Counted from the first letter of the stretch, positions 8,208-16,705 are shown. The stretch: DNA of 42,805 nucleotides from Gulosibacter massiliensis (GCA_945949175.1 CAMFDU010000010.1:1-42805); one strand, 5' to 3'. Made by a program: numbers and translations. The notes: generated from the sequence alone by a model not told the origin.

Positions 8208-9335
8208 GTGAAAATCGTCATTGTCTCCGAGTCGTTCCTGCCTCAACTCAACGGCGTCACAAACTCCGTGATTCGGGTGGCTCGACACCAGCGTGATCGT
8301 GGGCACGACGTGTCTATTGTCGCCCCGACTCGACCCGGCCCAGAGTTTGAGGGAATCCCCGTTCACGTCGTTCCCAGCATTCCGCTTGTCAAATTTGCGG
8401 TCGGAATTCCGAGCCTCGCGCTAACGAACCTACTCGACAGAATTGACCCGGACATCATCCACGTGGCAAGTCCCTTCGCACTCGGCGCGCAAGCGATTGC
8501 CTACGCTCAGCGGCACTCGATTGCATCGGTTGCTGTCTACCAAACCGATATCGCCGGCTATCTTCACCGATACGGGATGGCGGTCGCCAAACCAATGGTT
8601 GATCGATTCGTTGCGAACACCCACAATGCGGCCACCGTGACACTCGCTCCAACACCAATCGCGCGGGATGCACTCGCAGAGCTCGGAGTCAAGAACCTTG
8701 CAGTGTGGGGACGCGGAGTCGACCTCGACTGCTTTCACCCCAACACCCGTTTCGCAGCTGACGCGGTTGCTTTCCGACAGAAACACGCGCCGAACGGTGA
8801 ACGAATCATCGGGTACGTCGGACGGCTTGCAGCGGAAAAACAGGTCGACCGTTTCCTCGAACTCGTCGGTATCCCAAACACTCGGATTCTTCTGACCGGC
8901 GACGGACCCGAACGTGCTCGACTCCAGGCATTGTTCCCCACTGACTCGATCACATTTCTGGGCAGCCGTAGTGGCCGCGAACTTCAGATTGCCTATGCGG
9001 CGATGGACGTTTTCGTTCACTTCGGTGTCGAAGAGACGTTCGGCCAAACAATTCAAGAGGCGCAGGCCGCCGGTGTGCCCGTGGTTGCCCCTCAGTCTGG
9101 CGGTCCTATCCACCTCATTGATTCCGGAGCGGACGGGATTCTTTTCGACATCAACTCACCTGACAGCCCCCGCACGGCCGTGCAATTCTTAATCGATGAC
9201 GCCGAACTCCGCTCTCGAATGGGCGAAGCAGGACGTCGTCGCGTACTCGGAAAATCATGGGAGGCGGTGAACGATGAACTCACTCATCACTATGACGTCG
9301 CTCGCTCTCGGACCAACCGACGTGCCCTGGCTTGA
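8208..9335 (+). CDS. GT4 glycosyltransferase, MgtA-like alpha-mannosyltransferase
   Basis: A 375-aa retaining GT-B enzyme. The N-domain begins MKIVIVSESFLPQLNGVTNS and contains VYQTDIAGYLHRYG, seen in actinobacterial GDP-mannose-dependent alpha-mannosyltransferases. The C-domain has GYVGRLAAEK (phosphate-binding Arg206 and Lys211) and the E276-x7-E284 motif in EETFGQTIQE. A role in mannosyl glycolipid or lipoglycan synthesis at the cytoplasmic face is inferred from the family. The start is taken as GTG at 8208, which gives the canonical first strand; an ATG at 8169 would add a charged 13-residue extension. Its last 62 nt overlap the next DedA gene. Confidence 0.88.
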   Translation: MKIVIVSESFLPQLNGVTNSVIRVARHQRDRGHDVSIVAPTRPGPEFEGIPVHVVPSIPLVKFAVGIPSLALTNLLDRIDPDIIHVASPFALGAQAIAYAQRHSIASVAVYQTDIAGYLHRYGMAVAKPMVDRFVANTHNAATVTLAPTPIARDALAELGVKNLAVWGRGVDLDCFHPNTRFAADAVAFRQKHAPNGERIIGYVGRLAAEKQVDRFLELVGIPNTRILLTGDGPERARLQALFPTDSITFLGSRSGRELQIAYAAMDVFVHFGVEETFGQTIQEAQAAGVPVVAPQSGGPIHLIDSGADGILFDINSPDSPRTAVQFLIDDAELRSRMGEAGRRRVLGKSWEAVNDELTHHYDVARSRTNRRALA

Positions 9336-9939
9336 CGCCAACGCAATCATCAACCAGTTCGGACAATTTGCGCCCTACGCCGTCGCGTTCATCATCTTAA
9401 TCGAGACGGCATTCATTCTGACGTCGTTCCTGCCCGGTGACAGCTTGTTGTTCGTGCTCGGAATCACACTGGCGGCTACCAGCGACTTCCCGGTCTGGCT
9501 GGCGATTCCTCTCGTCATCACAAGCGCGATTGTTGGCAGTCAGATTGGCTTTGCAACCGGACTCGCGGTCGGGCCCGTGCTGTTCGAGCGGCGACACACG
9601 TGGGTCTTCAACCCGACGTTTGTTGCCAAAGCGCACGGGTACTTCGAGAAATATGGTGCACGCGCAATCATCCTCGCCAGATTTGTTCCCATCGTCCGCG
9701 CACTCGTGCCAATGCTTGCCGGGATCTCAAAGATGGATCGACGGACGTTCCTCGTCTATAACATTCTCGGAGCCGTAATCTGGGTGACGGGACTTGTCGG
9801 AATCGGCTATCTTCTCGGCGGAGTGCCGCTGGTCGCAGACCACATCGACACGGCAATCCTGATTGTCGTTATTGTGACGTCACTTCCTTTCCCTCTCGAA
9901 ATGTTGAGGGAATGGTTGATCCGAAAGCGCCAGCGCTAG
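9274..9939 (+). CDS. DedA family membrane protein (second copy)
   Basis: A 221-aa DedA/VTT protein with ETAFILTSFLPGDSLLFVLG, GSQIGFATGLAVG and ARFVPIVRALVPMLAGISKMDRRTF. It is only moderately like the 7485 DedA, so the two are distinct paralogues. The start lies inside the glycosyltransferase gene (62-nt overlap) and is supported by GGAGG nine nt before the ATG; a second ATG six codons later (9292) is possible. Coupling with the glycosyltransferase suggests a shared lipid-linked substrate, for example recycling of a polyprenyl-phosphate carrier, but that is inference. It ends convergently over the ugd stop. Confidence 0.88.
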   Translation: MNSLITMTSLALGPTDVPWLDANAIINQFGQFAPYAVAFIILIETAFILTSFLPGDSLLFVLGITLAATSDFPVWLAIPLVITSAIVGSQIGFATGLAVGPVLFERRHTWVFNPTFVAKAHGYFEKYGARAIILARFVPIVRALVPMLAGISKMDRRTFLVYNILGAVIWVTGLVGIGYLLGGVPLVADHIDTAILIVVIVTSLPFPLEMLREWLIRKRQR

Positions 9940-11111
9940 CTGGTGCCGAATAGGTCGCGAGTGTAGAGCTTGCCGCCAACTCCCGACAATTCTGGGGTCG
10001 TGCGGTTTGCGACAACGACATCGGAACGCGACACAAAATCGTCGAAGTCTGTGACAAGTTCGACACCCGCAAAAGTTTCATCGTCCAGGTTGGGTTCGAA
10101 CACGATCACATCGGCGCCTTCCGCGCGAAGACGTTCGATGATTCCGATGATGCTTGATTCGCGGAAGTTGTCACTACCCGCCTTCATGATGAGCCGGTAA
10201 ACGCCAACCGTTTTAGGTTTCCTGGCGAGGATATCCGAGGCAATGAAGTCTTTGCGGTGCTCGTTCGCCTCGACCGCTGCGCGAATGGTGCTTTGCGGAA
10301 CGTCACGGTAATTGGCAAGTAGTTGTTTGGTGTCTTTCGGCAAGCAATAGCCGCCGTAGCCGAATGACGGGTTGTTGTAGCCATCACCGATTCGTGGGTC
10401 AAGACTGACACCGACAATAACCGCACGAGCGTCGAGACCGCGAACGGCAGAAAACGTGTCGAGTTCATTGAAATATGCAACGCGAAGCGCAAGATAGGTG
10501 TTAGCGAACAACTTGATGGCTTCCGCTTCGGTCGACTCAGTCAGCATCACTGGCGTGTTTTCATCGAGCGATGCTGCAACAAGTAAATCCGCAAACTCTT
10601 GACCTCGGGCCGTTGTGTCGCCGACGATGATTCGTGACGGATGCAAGTTGTCATACAGCGCGCTGCCTTCGCGCAGAAACTCTGGCGAAAACACGATGTT
10701 GTCCGAATTAAACGCCGCGCGAACACGCTCGGTGAACCCGACCGGCACCGTGGACTTGACCACAATCAGCGCGTTCGGGCTGTGTTCGACGACGAGCCCA
10801 ATCACCGATTCAACACTCGAAGTATCGAACGTGTCCGCCTCTGGGTCATAGTTTGTCGGTGTGGCGACGATCACGATGTCGGCCGCAGCGATCGCGGGAA
10901 TCGAGTCGGTCGTTGCCGTGAGGTTTAAGTCCTTGTCAGCAAAAAACGTCGAAATCCCGTGGTCGTCAATCGGCGACACGCGATTGTTGACCTTGTCGAC
11001 TTTCGATTCGTCCAGGTCAATCGCGATGACCTCGTTCTTCTGCGACAACAGCACGGCGAGGGAAAGTCCGACATAGCCGATTCCGGCGACGACAATGCGC
11101 TGAGAGGACAT
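9936..11111 (-). CDS. ugd: UDP-glucose 6-dehydrogenase
   Basis: A 391-aa enzyme oxidising UDP-glucose to UDP-glucuronate with two NAD+. The Rossmann start is RIVVAGIGYVGLSLAVLL. FSPEFLREGSALYDNLHPSR, the AIKLFANTYLALRVAYFNEL helix and the catalytic Cys C256 in GYGGYCLPKDTKQL are diagnostic. The length suits the short Gram-positive form. It should feed uronic acid or capsule-like polysaccharide and glycolipid synthesis; galU at 15774 makes its substrate. The start at 11111 (MSSQRIVV) gives the Rossmann fold directly and has TATACT 6 nt upstream. The longer open frame has no family similarity. Confidence 0.94.
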   Translation of the reverse strand: MSSQRIVVAGIGYVGLSLAVLLSQKNEVIAIDLDESKVDKVNNRVSPIDDHGISTFFADKDLNLTATTDSIPAIAAADIVIVATPTNYDPEADTFDTSSVESVIGLVVEHSPNALIVVKSTVPVGFTERVRAAFNSDNIVFSPEFLREGSALYDNLHPSRIIVGDTTARGQEFADLLVAASLDENTPVMLTESTEAEAIKLFANTYLALRVAYFNELDTFSAVRGLDARAVIVGVSLDPRIGDGYNNPSFGYGGYCLPKDTKQLLANYRDVPQSTIRAAVEANEHRKDFIASDILARKPKTVGVYRLIMKAGSDNFRESSIIGIIERLRAEGADVIVFEPNLDDETFAGVELVTDFDDFVSRSDVVVANRTTPELSGVGGKLYTRDLFGTS

Positions 11112-11117
11112 CACGCA

Positions 11118-11123
11118 AGTATA
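11118..11123 (-). promoter_or_regulatory. -10 element of ugd (leaderless)
   Basis: TATACT on the minus strand followed by 6 nt and ATG at 11111. This is a near-consensus hexamer and one of the best examples of the leaderless arrangement here. Confidence 0.5.
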
Positions 11124-11194
11124 TCCAGCGGTCGCTAGCGGGAGAGGGTGGGATACGGCTAGTGTGACGAGAGGTTCACGCGAAAGAGGTACAC

Positions 11195-12511
11195 ATGTCC
11201 GAACCAGTCCTTCCCGGTGATGCAACACTTCGTTCCACCGCTGAAGCGCTCGATGCAGCCGATTCCCTCGCGCACTTTCGCGACCAGTTCTATATCGACG
11301 ACGATGACGTCTGCTACCTCGACGGGAACTCGCTCGGTCGCCTTCCGTTCGGCACGGTGTCTGCCGTAGGCGAGTTCATGAACGACGAGTGGGGCGCCGA
11401 GGCCGTTGATGGTTGGTCGCACTGGGTGGACGAAGCGGGCACTGTCGGCGACGTGCTTGCGGCGACCGCTCTGGGAACCGGACCCGGTCAAACACTCGTG
11501 TGCGACACGACGAGCGTCAATCTGTATCAGCTCGTCGGCGCTGCGATCCGAGCCAATTCTGGTCGAAAAACAATAATCGTCGACTCTGCAAATTTCCCCA
11601 CCGATCGCTACATCGTGCAGGGGCTTGCCGACGCGAATGGGATGAAGCTCGTCACGCTCGACAACGATGGGTCGGGCGGGCCAGGGGCCGTTCCCATCGA
11701 CACTCGTGACGAACGTCTCACCGCCGAGGCGCTCGAACCATTCCTCACGGAAGACGTCGCTGTCATAACGCTTCAAGCGGTGCAATATCGCAGCGGTGCT
11801 CGATCTGACATCAAGGCCATTAATGACCTGGCTCGGTCACGCGGCGTCTTTGTTGTGTGGGATTGCGCTCACGCGATCGGGTCCATCGAACTCGACTTCG
11901 ACGACAACGGCGTCGACCTTGCTGTTGGGTGTACCTATAAATACGGAAACAGTGGCCCCGGTGCGCCCGCGTGGCTGTTCGTTCGAAGGGAACTCCAAGG
12001 CGCCCTCCAGCCCCCAATCCAGGGGTGGTTCGCCCAAGACGACCAATTCGCAATGGGCCCGATTTTCGACCCAACCACCACAATCCGCCGATTCCAGATT
12101 GCCTCACCGTCCATCATGGGATTGCGCTCGGTACAGATTGCGTTCGACATGATCGGCGAGGCCGGCATCTCGGCAATCGCTCGTAAAGCCGAGCTCGGCA
12201 CCGAAATGATGATCCGCCTCGTAGACGAATGGCTTGTTCCGCTCGGATTCCGGTTGGGCACACCCCGTGAAGCACTCCATCGTGGCGGGCACATCACGGT
12301 CCACCACCCCGACGCAAAGCAGATTGCGAACGCGATGCGGAAGATGTCCAAGGTCATACCTGACTTCCGAATGCCCGACGGGATTCGCATGGCAATGGCG
12401 CCACTTCCGACATCGTTCGTCGAAGTGTGGGATGGGTTGGCGCGAACCCGCGATTTGGTCGCGAGTGGCGAATACCAAAATGTTACGAACGAAGGAAACC
12501 GCGTCACATGA
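11195..12511 (+). CDS. kynU: kynureninase
   Basis: A 438-aa PLP enzyme cleaving L-kynurenine (or 3-hydroxykynurenine) to anthranilate (or 3-hydroxyanthranilate) and alanine. YLDGNSLGRLP near the N-terminus, VWDCAHAIGS (D223, binds the PLP nitrogen) and the Schiff-base lysine K249 in GCTYKYGNSGPGAPA identify it. It is preceded by GAGG five nt from the ATG. It is coupled by an ATGA overlap to tryptophan 2,3-dioxygenase, so the pair covers steps 1 and 3 of the kynurenine route. No kynurenine formamidase is visible nearby. It is divergent from ugd, with 83 nt between the starts. Confidence 0.95.
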   Translation: MSEPVLPGDATLRSTAEALDAADSLAHFRDQFYIDDDDVCYLDGNSLGRLPFGTVSAVGEFMNDEWGAEAVDGWSHWVDEAGTVGDVLAATALGTGPGQTLVCDTTSVNLYQLVGAAIRANSGRKTIIVDSANFPTDRYIVQGLADANGMKLVTLDNDGSGGPGAVPIDTRDERLTAEALEPFLTEDVAVITLQAVQYRSGARSDIKAINDLARSRGVFVVWDCAHAIGSIELDFDDNGVDLAVGCTYKYGNSGPGAPAWLFVRRELQGALQPPIQGWFAQDDQFAMGPIFDPTTTIRRFQIASPSIMGLRSVQIAFDMIGEAGISAIARKAELGTEMMIRLVDEWLVPLGFRLGTPREALHRGGHITVHHPDAKQIANAMRKMSKVIPDFRMPDGIRMAMAPLPTSFVEVWDGLARTRDLVASGEYQNVTNEGNRVT

Positions 12512-13326
12512 GCTCTCAAGCCCTCACCTACACCCAGTACCTCAAAATCGACGAGTTGCTGTCGCTCAACCAGCCGCAGTCCGACGAACACGACGAACCG
12601 CTGTTCATCGCAATTCACCAGGTGTACGAACTGTGGTTTAAGCAGATTCTGCACGAATTCAGCGCTGCACAGCGCACTCTCGAAGCCGGAGACACCTTTA
12701 CATCACTTGCGACCCTGGGTCGAATTCGGACAATTCTGAAAACGTGCGTAAGCCAGCTGGACATCCTCGAAACAATGACACCGTTGCAGTTCAACTCATT
12801 TCGCGACCGGTTAACGTCGGGATCAGGTTTTCAATCCGCGCAGTTCCGCGAACTCGAGGCCGTTCTTGGTCGCCGGGATCACGCGGGGGCTGGCGCTGGT
12901 GCCGGAACCGGAATGGGCATGAGCGAACACCTCGTCGCCGGATCATCCGCGCGCCAGCGTGTCGAAAACGCGATGGCACGCCGTTCGGTTTGGGATTCGA
13001 CTCTTCGCTACTTTGTCACGCGCCAACACGCTGTGCCTCCCGAGGTTCTCGATCGTGACGTCAGCGGGCCCTATGCCGGCGACGAACGGGTCCAAGACCT
13101 TCTGCTCGTTGTTCACCGTGATGATCCCGAGGCCGGTCTCGTCTGCGAATCACTTGTCGACATCGACGAGGGCATGCAGGAATGGCGATACCGGCACGTC
13201 AAGATGGTCGAGCGCACGATCGGCAACAAGCCAGGAACCGGCGGCTCGAGCGGAGTCAGCTACCTGCAGTCAACCTTGTTCCACTCCGTCTTCCCTGACC
13301 TTTGGGCCATTCGCACGAAGTTCTGA
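12508..13326 (+). CDS. kynA: tryptophan 2,3-dioxygenase
   Basis: A 272-aa heme dioxygenase opening the indole ring of L-tryptophan to N-formylkynurenine. FIAIHQVYELWFKQILHE gives the substrate-pocket His37, SGSGFQSAQFRELE is the conserved core, and H230 in EWRYRHVKMVERTIG is the heme ligand. GTGGSSGVSYL closes the active site. Residues about 126-138 are an unusual Gly/Ala-rich stretch (HAGAGAGAGTGMGM), probably a loop. The start is the ATG overlapping the kynureninase stop (ATGA), with GAAGGAA upstream; the open frame reaching into kynU is not part of it. Confidence 0.95.
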   Translation: MSSQALTYTQYLKIDELLSLNQPQSDEHDEPLFIAIHQVYELWFKQILHEFSAAQRTLEAGDTFTSLATLGRIRTILKTCVSQLDILETMTPLQFNSFRDRLTSGSGFQSAQFRELEAVLGRRDHAGAGAGAGTGMGMSEHLVAGSSARQRVENAMARRSVWDSTLRYFVTRQHAVPPEVLDRDVSGPYAGDERVQDLLLVVHRDDPEAGLVCESLVDIDEGMQEWRYRHVKMVERTIGNKPGTGGSSGVSYLQSTLFHSVFPDLWAIRTKF

Positions 13327-13354
13327 TTATCAGCTATGGTCAGCCGATTAGTGG

Positions 13355-14047
13355 TCAATAAGAGCGGACCACTGGGGCGGTCGGTGCTGAAGTTGTAACG
13401 ACTGTTAGGTATGTGGGTGCAGTCCCCGTCAACCTGACGGAAAGTCTTTTTCCGAGGTCCTTCGAGGACACAACGTAGATATACGTGGTTGCGCCCTTGA
13501 TAGCCTTTCCGGCTCTCAACCACTGATACGAATAGGTCACGGTCTGTCCTGGCGCAGACCAGGGAGTCACATCAGTACTCAAATATTCCCCTACCGCCGC
13601 GGTTGCAGGGTTGGACGGAACAGACGTGGATGCAAAAGTGCGCCAAGCCACTGTTTCTGTCGGGTCAGACTCCTTGGTTGTCGTCACATAAGAAGCCCGT
13701 GACCCAACCACTCGAACACTAATCGACTTGCCAACCTCCCGCGGAGTGAGCGTGTAGGAAGCGCTCGACGCTTTCTTGATCGTTTTTCCATTTGCTAACC
13801 ACTGGTAGGTCATTGTGGTTGGCGTTGGAACCCAGCCTCCGAGAAAATTTGTCTTCGCATCCAAGGTTTCACCCACATAGGGTTCGCCTGGGGCTAGTTC
13901 ACTTATTTGAATAACTGGCTTTGCGGCAGAGTCAAACGGTGAACCAGTTGGAGCAGCAAAGGCTTGGACGTTTGAAATGGTACTCAGGCCAACCACTGTT
14001 CCAAGGGCCACCAGTCGAGCGATTCTGCGCAGGTTGAGGAATTGCAC
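13355..14047 (-). CDS. secreted protein with Ig-like repeats
   Basis: A 230-aa exported protein. It has a signal peptide (RRIARLVALGTVVGLS, cut probably after VQAFA) and then two or three beta-sandwich repeats. The recognisable units are YQWLANGKTIKKASSASYTL at about 85-105 and YQWLRAGKAIKGATTYIY at about 175-195, each followed by VGKSISVRV or LGKRLSVRL. Such repeats occur in tandem in many Microbacteriaceae surface proteins, usually attached to larger enzymes or adhesins. Here they stand alone with no catalytic domain or sortase motif. The start is GTG with AAAGGA upstream. The role is unknown; a cell-surface binding role is a guess. Confidence 0.78.
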   Translation of the reverse strand: MQFLNLRRIARLVALGTVVGLSTISNVQAFAAPTGSPFDSAAKPVIQISELAPGEPYVGETLDAKTNFLGGWVPTPTTMTYQWLANGKTIKKASSASYTLTPREVGKSISVRVVGSRASYVTTTKESDPTETVAWRTFASTSVPSNPATAAVGEYLSTDVTPWSAPGQTVTYSYQWLRAGKAIKGATTYIYVVSSKDLGKRLSVRLTGTAPTYLTVVTTSAPTAPVVRSY

Positions 14048-14102
14048 CAGTTTTTCCTTTCGAAGAGATAGCTAAATCCTACTGTCTCTAAGATTCGAGC
14101 CG

Positions 14103-14155
14103 GCCCCTATCCGCTGGCGAAGGGTAGGGGCGAAACAACCCGGTGGGTTGTTTCG
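14103..14155. repeat. two adjoining hairpins between tRNA-Ala and the Ig-like gene
   Basis: Hairpin 1 has arms 14103-14112 and 14122-14131 (10 bp with one wobble). Hairpin 2 has arms 14131-14141 (CGAAACAACCC) and 14145-14155, a perfect 11-bp stem with a 3-nt loop. They lie downstream of tRNA-Ala and upstream of the 13355 gene on the minus strand. No long T-run follows, so a terminator role is possible but not clear. Confidence 0.55.
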
Positions 14156-14184
14156 GAAAAGGTAACGAGATTCGAATCGTTAAG

Positions 14185-14257
14185 TGGAGCTAAGGGGATT
14201 CGAACCCCTGACCTTCTCATTGCGAACGAGACGCGCTACCAACTGCGCCATAGCCCC
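14185..14257 (-). tRNA. tRNA-Ala (anticodon CGC)
   Basis: A 73-nt cloverleaf on the minus strand beginning GGGGCTATGGCGCAG. The anticodon loop is TTCGCAA between TCTCG and TGAGA, giving anticodon CGC (codon GCG). The T-arm is AGGGGTTCGAATCCCCT. Acceptor arms GGGGCTA and TAGCTCC pair with one G-U, the discriminator is A, and CCA is not encoded. Confidence 0.95.
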
Positions 14258-14297
14258 AGGGTGTTCAGAATAGCACCGCGATTTTGGGCACGAAAAT

Positions 14298-15074
14298 TTA
14301 GTTTGCGCGTCGAGCCCGCAGTGCCGCACTGATATCGAACGTTCCCGTCGTCTCGACGTTGGTTTCGATCGAGGGCGCGGCGAACCGTGGGTCCGCGGCG
14401 ACTCCGGGTTGAGATGCGCGAGCCGCTTGTTCGCGGATGCGTGTCGCCCGCTCGCGGGCCGCGATAGCTTTTGCGTGTTCCTCGGTGACGATGAGCCCGG
14501 CTCCGTCCGGTATCGAACGATGAACGGGTGGGGTCCGGATTGGGGTCCACGTTTCGTCGATAGCGACAGGGCGAGCGACGCGCTTTCGGGCTGAAACCGG
14601 TTTAGTTGCGGACACGCCTACGGTGTTCACCGCGACCAAACCAATCAGGGCAAGAAGTCCGAATCCCGCAGCGAGTATCAAGTAGGACCAGGCTGCGAAA
14701 TAGAACGCGACTCCCGCGCCTGCGATTGACGCCACCATCACGAGCGTCATCCACAGTTTGATCGTGCGATGCCGCGCGGCCACCGCGGGCGAGGCGGCAA
14801 AGGCTGCCTGACGTTGTGCTCGTTCCTCATGACGATCTGTGACACGGGCAATTCGTTCCAATTCACGTCGGTGCTCAACGAGTTCCCGCGTTGACATCTC
14901 GTTCATCGGCGTTCGCGAACGAATACCCAGATCCTGCGCAGTTGCGCTGATGCGCCGCGCGTTCCGCTCGATCGTTCGTGATTCGTGCCGGTCGCGTAGG
15001 CTCGGAGCCAAATAGACGAGCCACAGGAGTCCCCCGACAATCAACGTCACGGTCGGTCCAAGGCCACTGTCCAC
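14298..15074 (-). CDS. two-domain membrane protein of unknown function
   Basis: A 258-aa protein not matched to a named family. It has an N-terminal transmembrane helix (VTLIVGGLLWLVYLAP, about residues 9-25). A charged, Arg-rich helical region follows (about 27-105, RRELERIARVTDRHEERAQR). Then come two close helices (LWMTLVMVASIAGAGVAFY and YLILAAGFGLLALIGLVAV) and a long Ala/Arg-rich cytoplasmic tail with RERATRIREQAARA. Similar proteins follow galU and the GNAT gene in related actinobacteria, from memory. The GTG at 15074 is chosen as start because TACCTT lies 7 nt upstream and the helix then starts at once; the open frame extends to 15185 inside the GNAT gene. Confidence 0.7.
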   Translation of the reverse strand: MDSGLGPTVTLIVGGLLWLVYLAPSLRDRHESRTIERNARRISATAQDLGIRSRTPMNEMSTRELVEHRRELERIARVTDRHEERAQRQAAFAASPAVAARHRTIKLWMTLVMVASIAGAGVAFYFAAWSYLILAAGFGLLALIGLVAVNTVGVSATKPVSARKRVARPVAIDETWTPIRTPPVHRSIPDGAGLIVTEEHAKAIAARERATRIREQAARASQPGVAADPRFAAPSIETNVETTGTFDISAALRARRAN

Positions 15075-15081
15075 GTTCTCT

Positions 15082-15087
15082 AAGGTA
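15082..15087 (-). promoter_or_regulatory. -10 element of the 14298 membrane-protein gene (leaderless)
   Basis: TACCTT on the minus strand, 7 nt, then GTG at 15074. It supports the short form of the protein. Confidence 0.35.
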
Positions 15088-15132
15088 AATCGCGATGAGT
15101 GATTCGAACCCCAGGCGCGCGCGGTGTGTTTT

Positions 15133-15777
15133 TCAGCGAATCGGGGTGCGCGCCGCGATGAGATCGACTTCGGGTACATCGGCAAGGCTCTCGTTCGCAG
15201 TTCCCCGAGTTAATCGCGCGAGCAAACCACCCGGTACCTCGTCGATCGTGATTGCGAAACAGAAATGGTCACGCCAATCACCGTCGATGTGGATGTACCG
15301 ACGCCGAAGCCCTTCGTAGCGCATTCCCAGTTTTCTCACGATCCGAAGCGAGGAGACGTTTTCGGGTCGAATACAGATTTCGATGCGGTGGATTCCAAGT
15401 CCCGTGAAACACCAATCTACGACGAGAGCAACGGCGGTCGGAGTGATCCCTTTTCCGGCACGATCTTGTGAAATCCAGTACCCGATCGATCCAGACGAGA
15501 GTGAACCAAACGACAGCCCGCTGACCGTAATCTGACCGACTGCCTCACCATCGTGTTCGATGATGAAGGGAGCTGCTTGGTTCTGCCTGGCAAGCCTAAG
15601 TAGCGAACGGATGATGTCACCGACAGGAGGCAACACGGAATGGCCGGGGATTGTCGCTTCCCATTTCTCAAGCCATGCTCGATTGTCGTTGAGGAGATTT
15701 CGCAACGGCCGTGCGTCACGGGCGCGAATAGAACGGACGCGAACGTCCCCGTGGTCAAGTGACGGGACGAAAATCAC
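15133..15777 (-). CDS. GNAT acetyltransferase, RimJ/RimL type
   Basis: A 214-aa N-acetyltransferase of the family that acetylates N-terminal residues of ribosomal proteins and other substrates. VRVRSIRARDARPL is the first strand. The acetyl-CoA loop is QDRAGKGITPTAVALVVDWCF, and LGIHRIEICIRPENVSSLRIVRKLGMRYEGL is the RimJ/RimL signature. The start is GTG and overlaps the galU stop as GTGA, so it is translationally coupled to galU, an order common in this family. The protein target is unknown. Confidence 0.88.
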   Translation of the reverse strand: MIFVPSLDHGDVRVRSIRARDARPLRNLLNDNRAWLEKWEATIPGHSVLPPVGDIIRSLLRLARQNQAAPFIIEHDGEAVGQITVSGLSFGSLSSGSIGYWISQDRAGKGITPTAVALVVDWCFTGLGIHRIEICIRPENVSSLRIVRKLGMRYEGLRRRYIHIDGDWRDHFCFAITIDEVPGGLLARLTRGTANESLADVPEVDLIAARTPIR

Positions 15778-16664
15778 GGACGGCGGTGCGCTTCATCGTC
15801 GAGCCACCTCTCGAGTGCAGGCCCGAGGTCGGGACGTTGCAACGCGAGTCGGACGATGGCCTTGATGTAATCGAGTTTGTCCCCCGTGTCATACCGACGA
15901 CCGCGGTAAACAACCCCTAATACTCCCCCGGCAATGTTGTTCGTTGCCATGTCGCGCAGAGCGTCCGTCAGTTGGATTTCGTTCCCCTTGCCCGGTTCGG
16001 TGTTCTCTAGGATGCCGTAAATCTCGGGACGCAAGACATATCTGCCGATTACCGCGAGGTTCGACGGTGCATCTTTCGGGTCCGGCTTTTCCACGAGGTC
16101 AACGATGCGGACGACATCACCCTCCCCAATGTCGTCAACCGTGGCGATGCCGTAATGGTCGGTCATATCGGCCGGTACCTCCATGAGGGCAACTACCGAG
16201 GCGTGGTGCGCGTCGTGCGCGGCAATCATCGGTCCGAGGATGTTGTCACGTTCATCGATGAGGTCATCACCGAGCAGAACGGCAAACGATTCGTTACCGA
16301 CATGCATTTTCGAGCGAAGCACCGCATGCCCGAGTCCACGCGGTTCACCCTGTCGAACGTAGTGCATATCCGCAAGATCGGTGGATTGTTCGACCGACGC
16401 AAGTCTCGACGAATCACCTTTTTTTCGAAGAGCGCTTTCTAGCTCAGGGACATTGTCGAAATGGTTCTCGAGTGCGTTCTTGTTTCGTCCCGTAATCATG
16501 AGAACGTCGGTAAGTCCATTGCGCACGGCTTCTTCGACAACGTATTGAATAGCGGGCTTATCAACGACGGGAAGCATCTCTTTAGGCATCGCTTTGGTGG
16601 CGGGAAGGAATCGAGTCCCCAGACCGGCAGCGGGAATGACCGCCTTAGAGATGTGAGATGACAT
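15774..16664 (-). CDS. galU: UTP-glucose-1-phosphate uridylyltransferase
   Basis: A 296-aa enzyme making UDP-glucose from UTP and glucose-1-phosphate. The nucleotide-binding start AVIPAAGLGTRFLPATKAMPKEMLPVVDKPAIQ, split by GLGTRF and KEMLP motifs, and QGEPRGLGHAVL and VVDLVEKP (catalytic Asp region) are diagnostic. UDP-glucose supplies UDP-glucose dehydrogenase (9936) and glycolipid or polysaccharide synthesis. TATTCT lies 6 nt before the ATG, so the mRNA is probably leaderless. It is divergent from the 5-formyl-THF cyclo-ligase gene with 41 bp between starts. Confidence 0.95.
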   Translation of the reverse strand: MSSHISKAVIPAAGLGTRFLPATKAMPKEMLPVVDKPAIQYVVEEAVRNGLTDVLMITGRNKNALENHFDNVPELESALRKKGDSSRLASVEQSTDLADMHYVRQGEPRGLGHAVLRSKMHVGNESFAVLLGDDLIDERDNILGPMIAAHDAHHASVVALMEVPADMTDHYGIATVDDIGEGDVVRIVDLVEKPDPKDAPSNLAVIGRYVLRPEIYGILENTEPGKGNEIQLTDALRDMATNNIAGGVLGVVYRGRRYDTGDKLDYIKAIVRLALQRPDLGPALERWLDDEAHRRP

Positions 16665-16670
16665 TGGTTA

Positions 16671-16676
16671 AGAATA
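16671..16676 (-). promoter_or_regulatory. -10 element of galU (leaderless)
   Basis: TATTCT on the minus strand, 6 nt and ATG at 16664. It shares a 41-bp divergent promoter region with the 16706 gene. Confidence 0.5.
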
Positions 16677-16693
16677 GCGCTGCGCGTCCTCTT

Positions 16694-16699
16694 TATGAT
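16694..16699 (+). promoter_or_regulatory. -10 element of the cyclo-ligase gene (leaderless)
   Basis: TATGAT, close to consensus TATAAT, followed by 6 nt and ATG at 16706. Confidence 0.5.
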
Positions 16700-16705
16700 G
16701 GGCAC

